This document shows, in pieces, positions 1 to 6,447 of a stretch of 40,854 bases of DNA (positions within the stretch are counted from its first letter, which is position 1; every line of letters begins with the position of its first letter). The position numbers were made by a program, and so were the translations under genes. The notes beneath the pieces were generated by a model. It was not told the DNA's origin, did no database searches, and worked only from the letters and a program-made list of their open reading frames with translations. The stretch comes from a virus: positions 1 through 40,854 of IMG/VR virus record IMGVR_UViG_3300035156_000204; one strand, 5' to 3'.

Positions 1-114
1 GCAAAGGTACTGCATGGCTTTGGCTGCGCGTTTCGGGGTGTCGCGCAGGCCTTCGCGGGAGACGTCCTCACCGAGTTGGCCAAGGATGGCGGTGTAGTTC
101 TGTTCCAGAGTCAC
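1..114 (-). CDS. folE: GTP cyclohydrolase I, N-terminal part (host gene, runs off the left edge)
   Basis: Reading leftward from a GTG at 114, the 38 codons to the window edge give a protein containing [20 protein letters not shown] followed by [10 protein letters not shown]. These are the hallmark N-terminal motifs of bacterial FolE, the first enzyme of tetrahydrofolate and pterin synthesis (GTP to dihydroneopterin triphosphate). The att core lies inside this 5' end. In the uninterrupted host gene an ATG five codons upstream would be used; that ATG is now at 40768 beyond attR. On this side the matching codon is ACG (127-129), so translation must begin at the GTG or at a TTG further upstream. 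No good ribosome binding site is visible for the GTG. The integrase stop lies 22 nt upstream on the same strand, so int transcripts should run into folE. Confidence 0.85.
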   Translation of the reverse strand, partial: MTLEQNYTAILGQLGEDVSREGLRDTPKRAAKAMQYLC

Positions 115-127
115 AGGGGTGTGTTCC
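89..127. repeat. attL core, left copy of the 39-bp direct repeat
   Basis: Bases 89-127 are identical to 40728-40766, with mismatches immediately on both sides (g88 against a40727, g128 against a40767). The repeat begins GCGGTGTAGTTC and ends GTGTGTTCC. It lies just beyond the integrase gene and inside folE, which is the expected arrangement for an integration core. The target is a protein-coding 5' end and not a tRNA gene. Confidence 0.93.
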
Positions 128-136
128 GTAAGGGTT

Positions 137-1345
137 TCAGAGTGGTGGCGGTTCAGGCCGTACCAATTTTGTACCAATCAGCTTCGTTTCCAGTTTATCC
201 AACTCGCCCCAGTCGGTGCTTGAGTTGATCCACTTGGCGTACGTCGACAGCAGCATCTGCACGCTGTGTCCCAGCTGATTGGCGATGAATGCGGGGTTCA
301 TGCCCGCCATGAGGCACATGGTAGCGTAGGTGTGTCGGCAGTTGTACTGCCGTCTGCCCCGCAGGCCCAGGTCTTCCACGGCCACCTTGAAGAATTTATC
401 GGTCAGGCTGGCCTGCTGCAGGTACTCACTGATTCTGGTCGGGGGGAATATGTAGGGCGAGTCCCTCTGCATCCTCTTTTTCTGGGACCTGCGCAGCGTT
501 GCGACTTCTTCAGCAACACGGAGCGCGTTCAACGCTCTGCTGTTGAGCATCACCGTGCGGGCAGCTTTTGTCTTGGTTCGCTCCTCGATGACCTTGTCCA
601 CCACGATCCGGCAGACGTGGGCCAGGCGTCGATCTATATCCACCTCATCCCAGCGCAGGGCGGCTATCTCGCCAGGGCGCATGCCGGTGTAGAAGGCGAA
701 CTCGAAGTACGCCGCGTATATGGCGGTGGAATGCCTGAGCGTGTCGTACAGACGGGCAATTATCTGGTCTGCTTGCTCCACGGTGAAAGGGTCGGGAGCT
801 TTCTTCGGGCGCGCCGGCAGCTCGATCGCATCAACGGGATTGCGTGCTATTACACCGTCCACGACTGCGCAGTTGAACATCGTGCCCAGCCTCTGGATAG
901 CCGCGCGCTTCACTTCTTGGCTCAACCAGTTCGTCTCGGTGACGACTCGGCGCAGATCCAGAGACGACACATATTCGATCGGCATCGTCGCGAAATGCGG
1001 CATCCAGTACTTGTTCAGGGAAATCCGATAGTTTTTGCGGGTGCCGTTCACGACCTCGCGGCCGTTCAGCCATGCTTGGGCATATGCTCCGAAGAGCATT
1101 TTTGCGCCGTGGTGTGAGTGCTTTGAGTTGGGGAAGAGATCGGCGTACCTGTCTGCATCCAGTACGCCGTGCTTGGCGAGGCTGATTACTTGAGCACGTA
1201 GATCGGCGGCAGCCTTGATCCCTTTTGGCGTTTGGGGATAGGGGAGGGTTTCGCAGCGTCTCTCACCAGCCCAGGTGAACCGAATGCGAATGGAGTTGCC
1301 CGCGAATTCAACTCCGGTGGGCAGTCCCATTGGCTTTCGATCCAT
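137..1345 (-). CDS. int: tyrosine-family phage integrase
   Basis: A 402-residue site-specific recombinase that would carry out integration and, with the excisionase, excision at the folE att site. The first 70 or so residues look like the Arm-binding type domain of prophage integrases, followed by a core-binding domain (about 85-180). The catalytic domain shows R223 in [13 protein letters not shown], a Lys near 258-260, R337 in [10 protein letters not shown]360 in QLGHS and the nucleophile Y369 in STYAKW. The first His of the usual HxxR box is a Tyr (334), as seen in several P2-like and DUF3596-type integrases. The start overlaps the excisionase gene by 160 nt. The stop is followed 22 nt later by the rewired folE start. 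It is the last gene of the leftward operon from PL. Confidence 0.96.
   Translation of the reverse strand: MDRKPMGLPTGVEFAGNSIRIRFTWAGERRCETLPYPQTPKGIKAAADLRAQVISLAKHGVLDADRYADLFPNSKHSHHGAKMLFGAYAQAWLNGREVVNGTRKNYRISLNKYWMPHFATMPIEYVSSLDLRRVVTETNWLSQEVKRAAIQRLGTMFNCAVVDGVIARNPVDAIELPARPKKAPDPFTVEQADQIIARLYDTLRHSTAIYAAYFEFAFYTGMRPGEIAALRWDEVDIDRRLAHVCRIVVDKVIEERTKTKAARTVMLNSRALNALRVAEEVATLRRSQKKRMQRDSPYIFPPTRISEYLQQASLTDKFFKVAVEDLGLRGRRQYNCRHTYATMCLMAGMNPAFIANQLGHSVQMLLSTYAKWINSSTDWGELDKLETKLIGTKLVRPEPPPL
152..176. repeat. possible integrase arm-type site, left end
   Basis: The hexamer GTACCA occurs twice, at 160-165 and 171-176, preceded by TTCAGGCC. A close copy (TTCAGCC then GTACCA twice, 12 bp apart) lies at 40598-40622 at the other end of the prophage. 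Paired copies just inside both att cores suggest arm-type binding sites for the integrase N-terminal domain. The left copy also lies within the last codons of int. Confidence 0.4.
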
Positions 1346-1530
1346 GCCTCATATCTCCTGATGCAGTAATAAATGCGGCCATCAATCTCGTTCCATACCC
1401 CTTTGGGTATGATCCCCCGGGCGCGCTTGCCCTGCAGCGCCCGTCGCGTTGTGCCGACGAGCTCTGCCATCTTTGCCTCAGGCACCTTGCCCGCGACGTA
1501 CGTCTCGTCGACCTTTTCAGCTGCAGCCAT
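1186..1530 (-). CDS. xis: putative excisionase
   Basis: A 114-residue protein with a small winged-helix-like N-terminal half: a recognition-type segment around VGTTRRALQGKRARGIIPKG, then a hairpin segment ([21 protein letters not shown]). This resembles the putative excisionase family DUF1233. It would bend DNA at att and steer the integrase toward excision. A strong Shine-Dalgarno sequence (AGGAGG) sits 6 nt before the ATG. The last 53 codons or so overlap the start of int in another frame, so the Ala/Pro-rich C-terminus may be constrained by int rather than by function. The family assignment rests on motif resemblance and gene position. Confidence 0.72.
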   Translation of the reverse strand: MAAAEKVDETYVAGKVPEAKMAELVGTTRRALQGKRARGIIPKGVWNEIDGRIYYCIRRYEAWIESQWDCPPELNSRATPFAFGSPGLVRDAAKPSPIPKRQKGSRLPPIYVLK

Positions 1531-1532
1531 GG

Positions 1533-1910
1533 CTATTCCTCCTGACTCGTCAGGTTTTCTTCGTGCAAGGAAACTGACGCATCACGGCTATGCGCCACGC
1601 GCGCCGGGAAAGCTTCGCCTTCCCATTTCCCAGGAGTGCCGCGAATCCGCTCACGGTCTTGATACTGGTGCGGGCGCTTGCTGCTGAACGCCTGGACGCA
1701 GGCCTCGAATCGCGCACCCTCGCTCTCGATCGCGATCAGCGCCTGGCCGGCCATTGAACCGATCTGCACCCAGCCAGCTTTGTCGCGCCCGAAGTTCTCG
1801 GTCTTGAACAGGCGGTACCGGTTGCGATGCCCCGTGGTCGGCGATGACGACTCGGTGTTCATGAAGAACTGAACGCCGTCTTGCTTGACGTGAAAGGCAG
1901 TCTTAGCCAT
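1533..1910 (-). CDS. phage protein of unknown function (125 aa)
   Basis: The protein starts MAKTAFHVKQDGVQFFMNTE and has a basic, Ser-rich C-terminal half; I do not recognise a family. The N-terminal half (KQDGVQFFMNTESS, RYRLFKTENF) reads like a small folded domain. Its last two Glu codons and stop are built from the AGGAGGAATAG that serves as the ribosome binding site of xis, so the two genes are translationally coupled. It overlaps the preceding 66-aa gene by 8 nt. Compact packing between genes on the same strand supports a real gene in the leftward early operon. Confidence 0.7.
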   Translation of the reverse strand: MAKTAFHVKQDGVQFFMNTESSSPTTGHRNRYRLFKTENFGRDKAGWVQIGSMAGQALIAIESEGARFEACVQAFSSKRPHQYQDRERIRGTPGKWEGEAFPARVAHSRDASVSLHEENLTSQEE

Positions 1911-2103
1911 CAGACGTGACCCCAGACTCGGCCACGGTGCGCAGCTTCAGCGCGATGCCGCAGGAGTTGGCAAGCTGGGTCAGTTGGCCCACGGTGGTTT
2001 CCGGGCTCTGCAAAGCCTGCCCGAAGCGAATCAGGCGCTCGCCGAGGCTTTGAAACTCGGTGCGGATCTGGAGCTGTGCACCAGTAGGTTGAATGGTCGT
2101 CAT
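1903..2103 (-). CDS. small phage protein of unknown function (66 aa)
   Basis: This begins MTTIQPTGAQLQIRTEFQSL and is predicted to be mostly helical; no family recognised. The ATG overlaps the stop of the upstream 233-aa gene as ATGA, with GGTGAG as ribosome binding site, and the end overlaps the next gene by 8 nt. An alternative 67-codon frame over the same bases starts 10 nt earlier. It has the unlikely composition of a shadow frame (many His, Arg and Cys) and was rejected. Confidence 0.6.
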   Translation of the reverse strand: MTTIQPTGAQLQIRTEFQSLGERLIRFGQALQSPETTVGQLTQLANSCGIALKLRTVAESGVTSDG

Positions 2104-2801
2104 ACTGGCTCACCGTGCTTTTCCACTAGGTGAGTCAGACGCATTGCGTCATCTACCACGCGGTCGAGGGCAGGACCGTAGTAAATCTGATCGCCGCGCG
2201 CTGCCAGCAGATCGGTATCAGCATCCTCAACACGGCTACGGTCGCGCAACCACTCGTAGCGCTTAGCGTTCGTGACGGTCCTGATCCATTCGCCGATGTC
2301 TGTAACGCGCACCTGGGCGTATGGCGTTTCGGCGACTAAGGGATTCTCCGTAATTAGATTGGCTTGGGCTGGCGGCGTCAGCGGATCCGGATCCAGCAGT
2401 TTTTCCATGCGCTGTTTGAACATCACCAGGACGCGAATGGCTTGGCCAGCAGCTTCCTCTGCTGTGGACTCATCCGCGCCATCATCGAGCGCCGCCTGCT
2501 TGATGGCGTCGGCCACCTCGCGGTACAGCTCCGGAACTTGGTCTATCACCCGCCGCAGCGCCGGCAGACATTCCTTGTCGGTCAACAGGACGCCTCGCCG
2601 CATTGCCGCCTCTGCAAGAATCACTTGGTTCTCCAGCTGCTCTGCGCGCTCCATCACATCCCCTTCAGCGGCGCCGGCGATGACACCAAGCGCCCGGCCC
2701 ACTCCAACAGGCATCCCGAGCTTGGCGTATTGCTGCAGGTCTTCCAGAGTGGCGCCCTCATTCGGGCGCAGCACCAGGGTGATTCGGTTCGTGGCCGACA
2801 T
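2100..2801 (-). CDS. phage protein of unknown function (233 aa)
   Basis: An acidic, helical protein. The middle (about 60-140) is rich in Glu and Ala. The C-terminus has the pattern RYEWLRDR...DQIYYGPALDRVVDDAM, seen at the end of many phage early proteins of unknown role. Nothing catalytic stands out. It lies in the leftward operon downstream of the LuxR-type gene, after a 132-nt gap with no recognisable feature. It is coupled by ATGA to the next gene. Confidence 0.75.
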   Translation of the reverse strand: MSATNRITLVLRPNEGATLEDLQQYAKLGMPVGVGRALGVIAGAAEGDVMERAEQLENQVILAEAAMRRGVLLTDKECLPALRRVIDQVPELYREVADAIKQAALDDGADESTAEEAAGQAIRVLVMFKQRMEKLLDPDPLTPPAQANLITENPLVAETPYAQVRVTDIGEWIRTVTNAKRYEWLRDRSRVEDADTDLLAARGDQIYYGPALDRVVDDAMRLTHLVEKHGEPV

Positions 2802-2933
2802 ATGCTTTCTCCAGGCAAGCCGATAGCCCGCCGCGTTTTTGGCTTTCGCGAAATTCAGTTTGGTTAACGGGTCAGATCAGCCTGAGCACCGGACTGCGTC
2901 CCTATCTGGAGGCGCACGCCGCTGCGAAAGCGG

Positions 2934-3245
2934 TCATGCGAGAAAGACGCCGTCGTCAGATTCGTTGCGCTGGTGCTCAGGCGTAGGGCTGCTAACACCG
3001 GCGAAGCTGATCAGGCCAAGAGCAAAGGCACGCGCCACCAGCTGCGTGCGTTTTAGGACCCCAAGCTTGGTTGTCAGGGAGAGCAGGCGCTTGCTGACGC
3101 TGTCAGGTGCTAGGCCCAAGTCCTTCGCGATCTGCTTGGTGGTTTGCCCGGCCGCGACAGCCAAAAGACATTCCAGCTCGCGAGGCGCTGCGCCTCGTCC
3201 AAGGACGCCGATCAGGCCGTGAGCAGAAATGGTTGCGGTATTCAT
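2934..3245 (-). CDS. orphan LuxR-type helix-turn-helix regulator
   Basis: Of 103 residues, about 20-80 form a GerE/LuxR-type four-helix DNA-binding domain: RELECLLAVAAGQTTKQIAK, then a recognition helix region in LAPDSVSKRLLSLTTKLGV. The conserved Glu of the first helix and the invariant Gly and Ile positions are present. There is no receiver or autoinducer-binding domain, so it is a stand-alone HTH protein. It is the first gene of the leftward operon, 28 nt or so after the expected PL start, and sits directly under two CI operators. It should therefore be expressed early in induction and be silent in the lysogen. The target is unknown. Confidence 0.82.
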   Translation of the reverse strand: MNTATISAHGLIGVLGRGAAPRELECLLAVAAGQTTKQIAKDLGLAPDSVSKRLLSLTTKLGVLKRTQLVARAFALGLISFAGVSSPTPEHQRNESDDGVFLA

Positions 3246-3279
3246 GGGATTTAAGATCCGTGCTGGTTTCGATGTGCCA

Positions 3280-3319
3280 ACATTACCTTTGGCAATATAT
3301 TAAGTAAATACCTTTGGCA
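3280..3319 (-). promoter_or_regulatory. leftward early promoter PL with two repressor operators (OL)
   Basis: Two identical operator cores, TACCTTTGGCA, occupy 3284-3294 and 3309-3319, 25 bp apart centre to centre. Read leftward there is a -35 box TTTACT (3303-3308), a 17-bp spacer and a -10 box TAATGT (3280-3285). The -10 begins on the TA of the operator end, which is exactly the arrangement at PR. CI or Cro binding would block the promoter of the leftward operon. Confidence 0.75.
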
Positions 3320-3338
3320 ATATTATTTTCGTGGGGCG

Positions 3339-3362
3339 AAAAAAAGCCGCCATCAGGCGGCT
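3339..3362 (-). terminator. rho-independent terminator of cI
   Basis: On the minus strand the 7-bp stem AGCCGCC/GGCGGCT with a 4-nt loop (stem 3345-3351 with 3356-3362) is followed by a run of T residues. It lies just past the cI stop codon and ahead of PL, so it separates the repressor transcript from the leftward operon. Confidence 0.85.
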
Positions 3363-3374
3363 CGGGATTTGGTA

Positions 3375-4145
3375 TTAGGTTGGGCTTCCGCCTCGCCAGA
3401 GGACCCTGCCGAGTATTGGAAGCGCAGCAATATCAGCTTCGGCGACTATTTCGTCAGGGAAAAGATTCTTGTCAGGATTCTCACTCCTGATCACCCAAGC
3501 TCCTGACAGCTGCTGGATCATTCGCTTGACGGTGATTCCGCCGTCTCTCCGTTTTATCACAAAGATCTGCCGGTCCACAGGCGACTTCTGCGCCGAGTCG
3601 AAAAGAATCACATCCATTGCGCATATGTGCGGGGCCATGTCATTTCCATCAGCATAGACCACGAACAAGCGATGGGGTGACACGCCCATTCGCCGCAGCC
3701 ACCCTCGCCTGAACACAAGCCCCTCGGTTAACCCAACATGCTCGTCATTGACACCCTTGATGAATCGCTCCTCGAACATGTACTGAGGTATCAATACGTA
3801 TTCTTCGTGCGGCACAACTCCTTTGACTTGGTGGGCCGCTACTCGGTTAGCGATGAATGCTCGGTTTGCCTCCACGGATGCGGCGGTAAGCAGTTCAATT
3901 TCCTGTGCTAGGCGGGGGCTAAAATCAGAGATCTGAACCTCAAGGATCTTTGCGAACTCCGCTGCAACGGTGGCATTAAGGGGATTCACGGCGTTGAGGT
4001 AATGACTAACCGAGCTCTGGTTTATGCCCAGGTGCTCAGCAAGCTTTTCTTGAGTAAGTCCGAGGTCGCGCTTCTTCGCATTGAAGATGTTCTTCAACCG
4101 TAGGCATTCGGCTTTTCTGTCGTCTGGTAGATGTCGTTTGCTCAT
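3375..4145 (-). CDS. cI: CI-type lysogeny repressor (XRE HTH plus S24-like domain)
   Basis: A 256-residue repressor. The N-terminal HTH (about 27-55) includes LTQEKLAEHLGINQSSVSHY, and the C-terminal S24/LexA-like fold spans about 115-250. I chose the ATG at 4145. A longer open frame continues to 4259 but would cover the operators and PR, and its extra residues are not repressor-like. The S24 catalytic site is altered. The usual G-D/E-S-M-x-P reads GNDMAP, so Asp169 replaces the nucleophilic Ser, although the general-base Lys (K207 in ITVKRM) is kept. No Ala-Gly or Cys-Gly cleavage pair is seen in the linker. It is probably a dimerising repressor that cannot cut itself. It binds the five operators flanking its gene. 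Confidence 0.93.
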   Translation of the reverse strand: MSKRHLPDDRKAECLRLKNIFNAKKRDLGLTQEKLAEHLGINQSSVSHYLNAVNPLNATVAAEFAKILEVQISDFSPRLAQEIELLTAASVEANRAFIANRVAAHQVKGVVPHEEYVLIPQYMFEERFIKGVNDEHVGLTEGLVFRRGWLRRMGVSPHRLFVVYADGNDMAPHICAMDVILFDSAQKSPVDRQIFVIKRRDGGITVKRMIQQLSGAWVIRSENPDKNLFPDEIVAEADIAALPILGRVLWRGGSPT

Positions 4146-4151
4146 TAGAGA

Positions 4152-4222
4152 AGAATATTCCCTTTGGTAATATCTTGACAAATGCCAAAAGTATTTACAT
4201 TGAATAATGCCATAGGTACTAT
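4152..4222. promoter_or_regulatory. OR region: three operators with PR and PRM
   Basis: Three operator cores related to TACCTTTGGCA lie at 4159-4169 (TCCCTTTGGTA), 4183-4193 (TGCCAAAAGTA, opposite orientation) and 4208-4218 (TGCCATAGGTA, opposite orientation), at 24- and 25-bp spacing. PR reads rightward with -35 TTTACA (4194-4199), a 17-bp spacer and -10 TACTAT (4217-4222). A second possible -35, TTGACA, is at 4175-4180. PRM reads leftward toward cI with -35 TTGTCA (4176-4181) and -10 TATTCT (4152-4157), 18 bp apart. The cI-proximal operator lies in the PRM spacer and the cro-proximal one overlaps the PR -10, as in lambda. Confidence 0.8.
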
Positions 4223-4251
4223 CCCTAGGACGCAAACCTTGGAGAGACGCT

Positions 4252-4554
4252 GTGAGCAACCTTCACTTGAGAGATTTTGCCAAAGATCGCGGCCAGCCTG
4301 AGGCAGCTTCACTGCTGGGCCTAACCCAAGGCGCGCTCAGTAAGGCCATCCGCGTAGGGCGCAACATCATCGTGACCCACCAAGCCGACGGGACTTTCAC
4401 CGCTGAGGAGCGACGTCCTTTCCCGGCACGCTCAGATTCCAAGAGCAGGCCGCTAGATGCCCCAACCTTGAATGCAAATCTACGCACAAACCCATCCGCT
4501 GATCAGTCCGCTGAAAGTGCTGTGCAAGCATCCAGTATCGGGGCAGCGACATGA
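4252..4554 (+). CDS. cro: Cro-like repressor
   Basis: A 100-residue protein starting at GTG behind GGAGAG. The first 65 residues match the Cro family: LRDFAKDRGQPEAASLLGLT is helix 1 to helix 2, then QGALSKAIRVGRNI is the recognition helix, followed by a beta hairpin (TFTAEERRPFPA). It is the first gene under PR, about 25 nt after the expected start point. By analogy it would compete with CI for the operators and shut off PRM during lytic growth. The tail after residue 65 is polar and probably disordered. Confidence 0.88.
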   Translation: MSNLHLRDFAKDRGQPEAASLLGLTQGALSKAIRVGRNIIVTHQADGTFTAEERRPFPARSDSKSRPLDAPTLNANLRTNPSADQSAESAVQASSIGAAT

Positions 4555-4744
4555 CCAAAGAGCACGTCGTTTGTCATCGTCATGCATCATGGGCCTTGGC
4601 GCTACCACACCCCTAATTTTTATGGAAGGCCCTGTCGAGTACCTGCTCAGCGACTTCCACCTTATGGCGTTTGCCGATTTGATGAGTACCTGAAATGAAC
4701 AAGCGCCAAGCCCAGTATTTGTTGACCGGCTAAATCGCAGGCAA

Positions 4745-4770
4745 CAAAAAGGCCCGCATTCGCGAGCCTT
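4745..4770 (-). terminator. inverted repeat with A/T run, possible terminator
   Basis: Bases AAGGC-C-CGC (49-57) pair with GCG-A-GCCTT (62-70) around an ATTC loop, with one mismatch. An A run precedes the stem, so the T run belongs to the minus strand. It may stop antisense transcription into the cro region, or act as an attenuator. The stretch 4617-4824 otherwise holds no gene I can support. Confidence 0.4.
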
Positions 4771-4824
4771 CTTAACCAGTCCACGCCAATGGACTTTCTT
4801 GAATCTTCGTTCTCGGAGAACGAT

Positions 4825-5157
4825 ATGTCACGCCCAGAAAATAGCAAAACCCCAGATGTAACGCAACAGTCCCTCACCGTAGAAGCTGATTTCAGCAATA
4901 CGCCAATCGACAACCGCGGCCTGATGCTGTTTAGCGTGACCGCCGGGGTCAACGCTGATGACGCACTTCAGACAGCCAGGACCCTATCGTCTGGACTTGG
5001 ACAGATCTGCGATCACATGCATGACTCGCTCAACATGGGCGAGATGGCTTATTGCGATGGCGTGAAGACCTTGGCGTTCATCGCCGAGGCTATCTCCGCG
5101 CTGGTCTGGTCGGTTCAGCGCGGTCTTCCGCAAGTTAAAGAAGGGGCCGGCCAATGA
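4825..5157 (+). CDS. DUF3077-like early protein
   Basis: A 110-residue protein resembling DUF3077, a family of small proteins common in Pseudomonas prophages. The core is LFSVTAGVNADDALQTARTL followed by a helical C-terminal half ending VWSVQRGLP. I chose the ATG at 4825, which has GGAG 8 nt upstream, over an in-frame ATG at 4789 without a ribosome binding site. Function is not known for the family. The stop overlaps the next start as ATGA, so it opens a run of translationally coupled early genes. Confidence 0.75.
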   Translation: MSRPENSKTPDVTQQSLTVEADFSNTPIDNRGLMLFSVTAGVNADDALQTARTLSSGLGQICDHMHDSLNMGEMAYCDGVKTLAFIAEAISALVWSVQRGLPQVKEGAGQ

Positions 5158-5399
5158 GGAAGCCTCGAGATTGCGGACACACCTTCGCGCAGATCGCTGA
5201 AGCGCTAGACGTCATCGCAACCCTTGCTGACGTGCTGGCTGAAAACACCATAACCAGAGAAAGCACTGACGAACTTAATCCCGACCCGCAGCTTAACTGC
5301 CGTTGTGAGGCAGGCATTCAAGCGGCTGTTCGGCTGATTGCGCGCTCCGCATTCCGTGAGCTTTCCCAACTTGCAACTGATCTGGGAGTGCCGGAATGA
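5154..5399 (+). CDS. small early protein of unknown function (81 aa)
   Basis: A helical protein (IAEALDVIATLADVLAEN; AAVRLIARSAFRELSQLATD), probably a small helical bundle. Two Cys lie close together in NCRCEAG. Coupled by ATGA overlaps on both sides. No family recognised. It shares composition and helical pattern with the next gene, so the two may be distant relatives. Confidence 0.65.
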   Translation: MRKPRDCGHTFAQIAEALDVIATLADVLAENTITRESTDELNPDPQLNCRCEAGIQAAVRLIARSAFRELSQLATDLGVPE

Positions 5400-5683
5400 A
5401 CAAGCCAGTTCCCACGATGCAAGAAGTGGCAGCCGATGCTGAGTTCCAGCTCATTGCTGCAGCCGATCAGCTCAATTGGCTGGCAGCGCTGGCAGGTGCC
5501 ATTCAACTTGATCATATCCACGCCGGCGGCCGGTGCGCCGCACACCTGGCCCAGATCGCACGCCATCTTAGCGACACTGGTTTTTGCGGCGTGCTCAGCG
5601 CGATCGACGAGCTCCAGAAGCTCAGCGAATCCGCGCCACAAAACCCCGAGATGCCAAATCGTGGCGCGGGAGGTGCGGCATGA
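5396..5683 (+). CDS. small early protein of unknown function (95 aa)
   Basis: A helical, Ala-rich protein with the segment AADQLNWLAALAGAIQLDHI and a polar C-terminus that also encodes the GGGAGG ribosome binding site of the antirepressor gene. Coupled by ATGA at both ends. Family not recognised. Confidence 0.65.
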   Translation: MNKPVPTMQEVAADAEFQLIAAADQLNWLAALAGAIQLDHIHAGGRCAAHLAQIARHLSDTGFCGVLSAIDELQKLSESAPQNPEMPNRGAGGAA

Positions 5684-6447
5684 GCCTGATCCCTTTCAAT
5701 TTTAACGGCGCTGCCATTCGCGTAATCACGGATGACGACAGCGCAGTATGGTTTGTTGCCAAGGACATTGCCGAGGACCTCGGCTACGTGTGGGCCGGCA
5801 CGTTGACGATTGCTCATGTCCCCGAGCAGTGGAGGGGGGTCAGATCTGTTCTGACCCCCTCAGGCACTCAGCAAATGGCGGTGCTGACCGAGCAAGGCCT
5901 GTATTTCTTCCTCGGCCGGTCCGACAAGGCTGGCGCCTTGCCGATGCAGATGTGGGTGGCTGGCGACGTGTTGCCGACAATCCGCGCTACCGGTAGCTAC
6001 CAACGCCCAATGACCCAGGCAGAGATCACTGCCGCGAACGCGAACCAGCTGGTGGCTGTGGAGCGTCAGCAGCGTGAGCACCAGGTGGCTCTGGAGCGAA
6101 TCGAGCAGAAGGTCGAAGGCATGGAGCGCTTCCATGTCTGGGATCACCGCCCATCCAACTGTTTGTCGCTGACCGGCGTTAAGGCCGAGATGAACAAGCG
6201 CTATGGCCTGTCCGGGGCGGTGGTCGATTACGTTCTGAAAGACTGGCCGCATCTCCCGAATCCCGCAGGCATGGTTCGCAACGGCCATGAGGAAGCGCTG
6301 GGCAGCCAGTACATGGTGTGGGCGAAGACGCTCGTCACCACTGCGTTCAAGCGCTTCGTCAGCGAATGCCAGATGGAAACTGCCACTCAGGCCACCCACC
6401 CATATTTCGAGGGCCGGTTCCGTCTGGTCCAGCAGGCCCAGTCATGA
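5680..6447 (+). CDS. ant: phage antirepressor with BRO-N domain
   Basis: A 255-residue protein whose N-terminal 110 residues are a typical BRO-N domain: FNFNGAAIRVITDDDSAVWF, then VAKDIAEDLGY, then LTEQGLYFFLGRSDK and PMQMWVAGDVLPTIRATGSY. A short helical linker (about 112-150, many Gln and Glu) leads to a C-terminal domain with LSLTGVKAEMNKRYGLSGAV. Antirepressors of this type inactivate phage repressors by direct binding. With an apparently non-cleavable CI here, this is a good candidate for the induction trigger. The ATG at 5680 has GGGAGG upstream and overlaps the previous stop. A perfect 10-bp hairpin lies inside the gene (5835-5859). Confidence 0.88.
   Translation: MSLIPFNFNGAAIRVITDDDSAVWFVAKDIAEDLGYVWAGTLTIAHVPEQWRGVRSVLTPSGTQQMAVLTEQGLYFFLGRSDKAGALPMQMWVAGDVLPTIRATGSYQRPMTQAEITAANANQLVAVERQQREHQVALERIEQKVEGMERFHVWDHRPSNCLSLTGVKAEMNKRYGLSGAVVDYVLKDWPHLPNPAGMVRNGHEEALGSQYMVWAKTLVTTAFKRFVSECQMETATQATHPYFEGRFRLVQQAQS
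5835..5859. repeat. perfect palindrome inside the antirepressor gene
   Basis: GGGGGTCAGA (5835-5844) and TCTGACCCCC (5850-5859) form a perfect 10-bp stem with loop TCTGT. It encodes RGVRSVLTPS at the conserved WRGV..TP position of the BRO-N domain. It could fold in the mRNA. The GGGGTCAGA / TCTGACCCC pair resembles palindromes found dispersed in Pseudomonas and Xanthomonas genomes. Confidence 0.7.

Noticed and set aside
89-127. Integration into a tRNA gene
   Set aside because: The core does not resemble a tRNA 3' end; it encodes folE residues on the host side. No tRNA gene was seen in the window.
266-1117. A 283-codon rightward open frame opposite int
   Set aside because: It is the shadow of the integrase gene, which has all catalytic motifs; the shadow is rich in Arg, His and Val without motifs.
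3375-4259. Longer 294-aa version of CI starting at 4259
   Set aside because: It would translate through the three operators and PR, overlap cro, and add a sequence not seen in repressors; ATG 4145 fits the HTH start.
4551-4616. A 21-codon frame starting MTKEHVVCHRHASW, overlapping the cro stop as ATGA
   Set aside because: Too short, no family, and no conserved context; the ATGA overlap alone is weak support.
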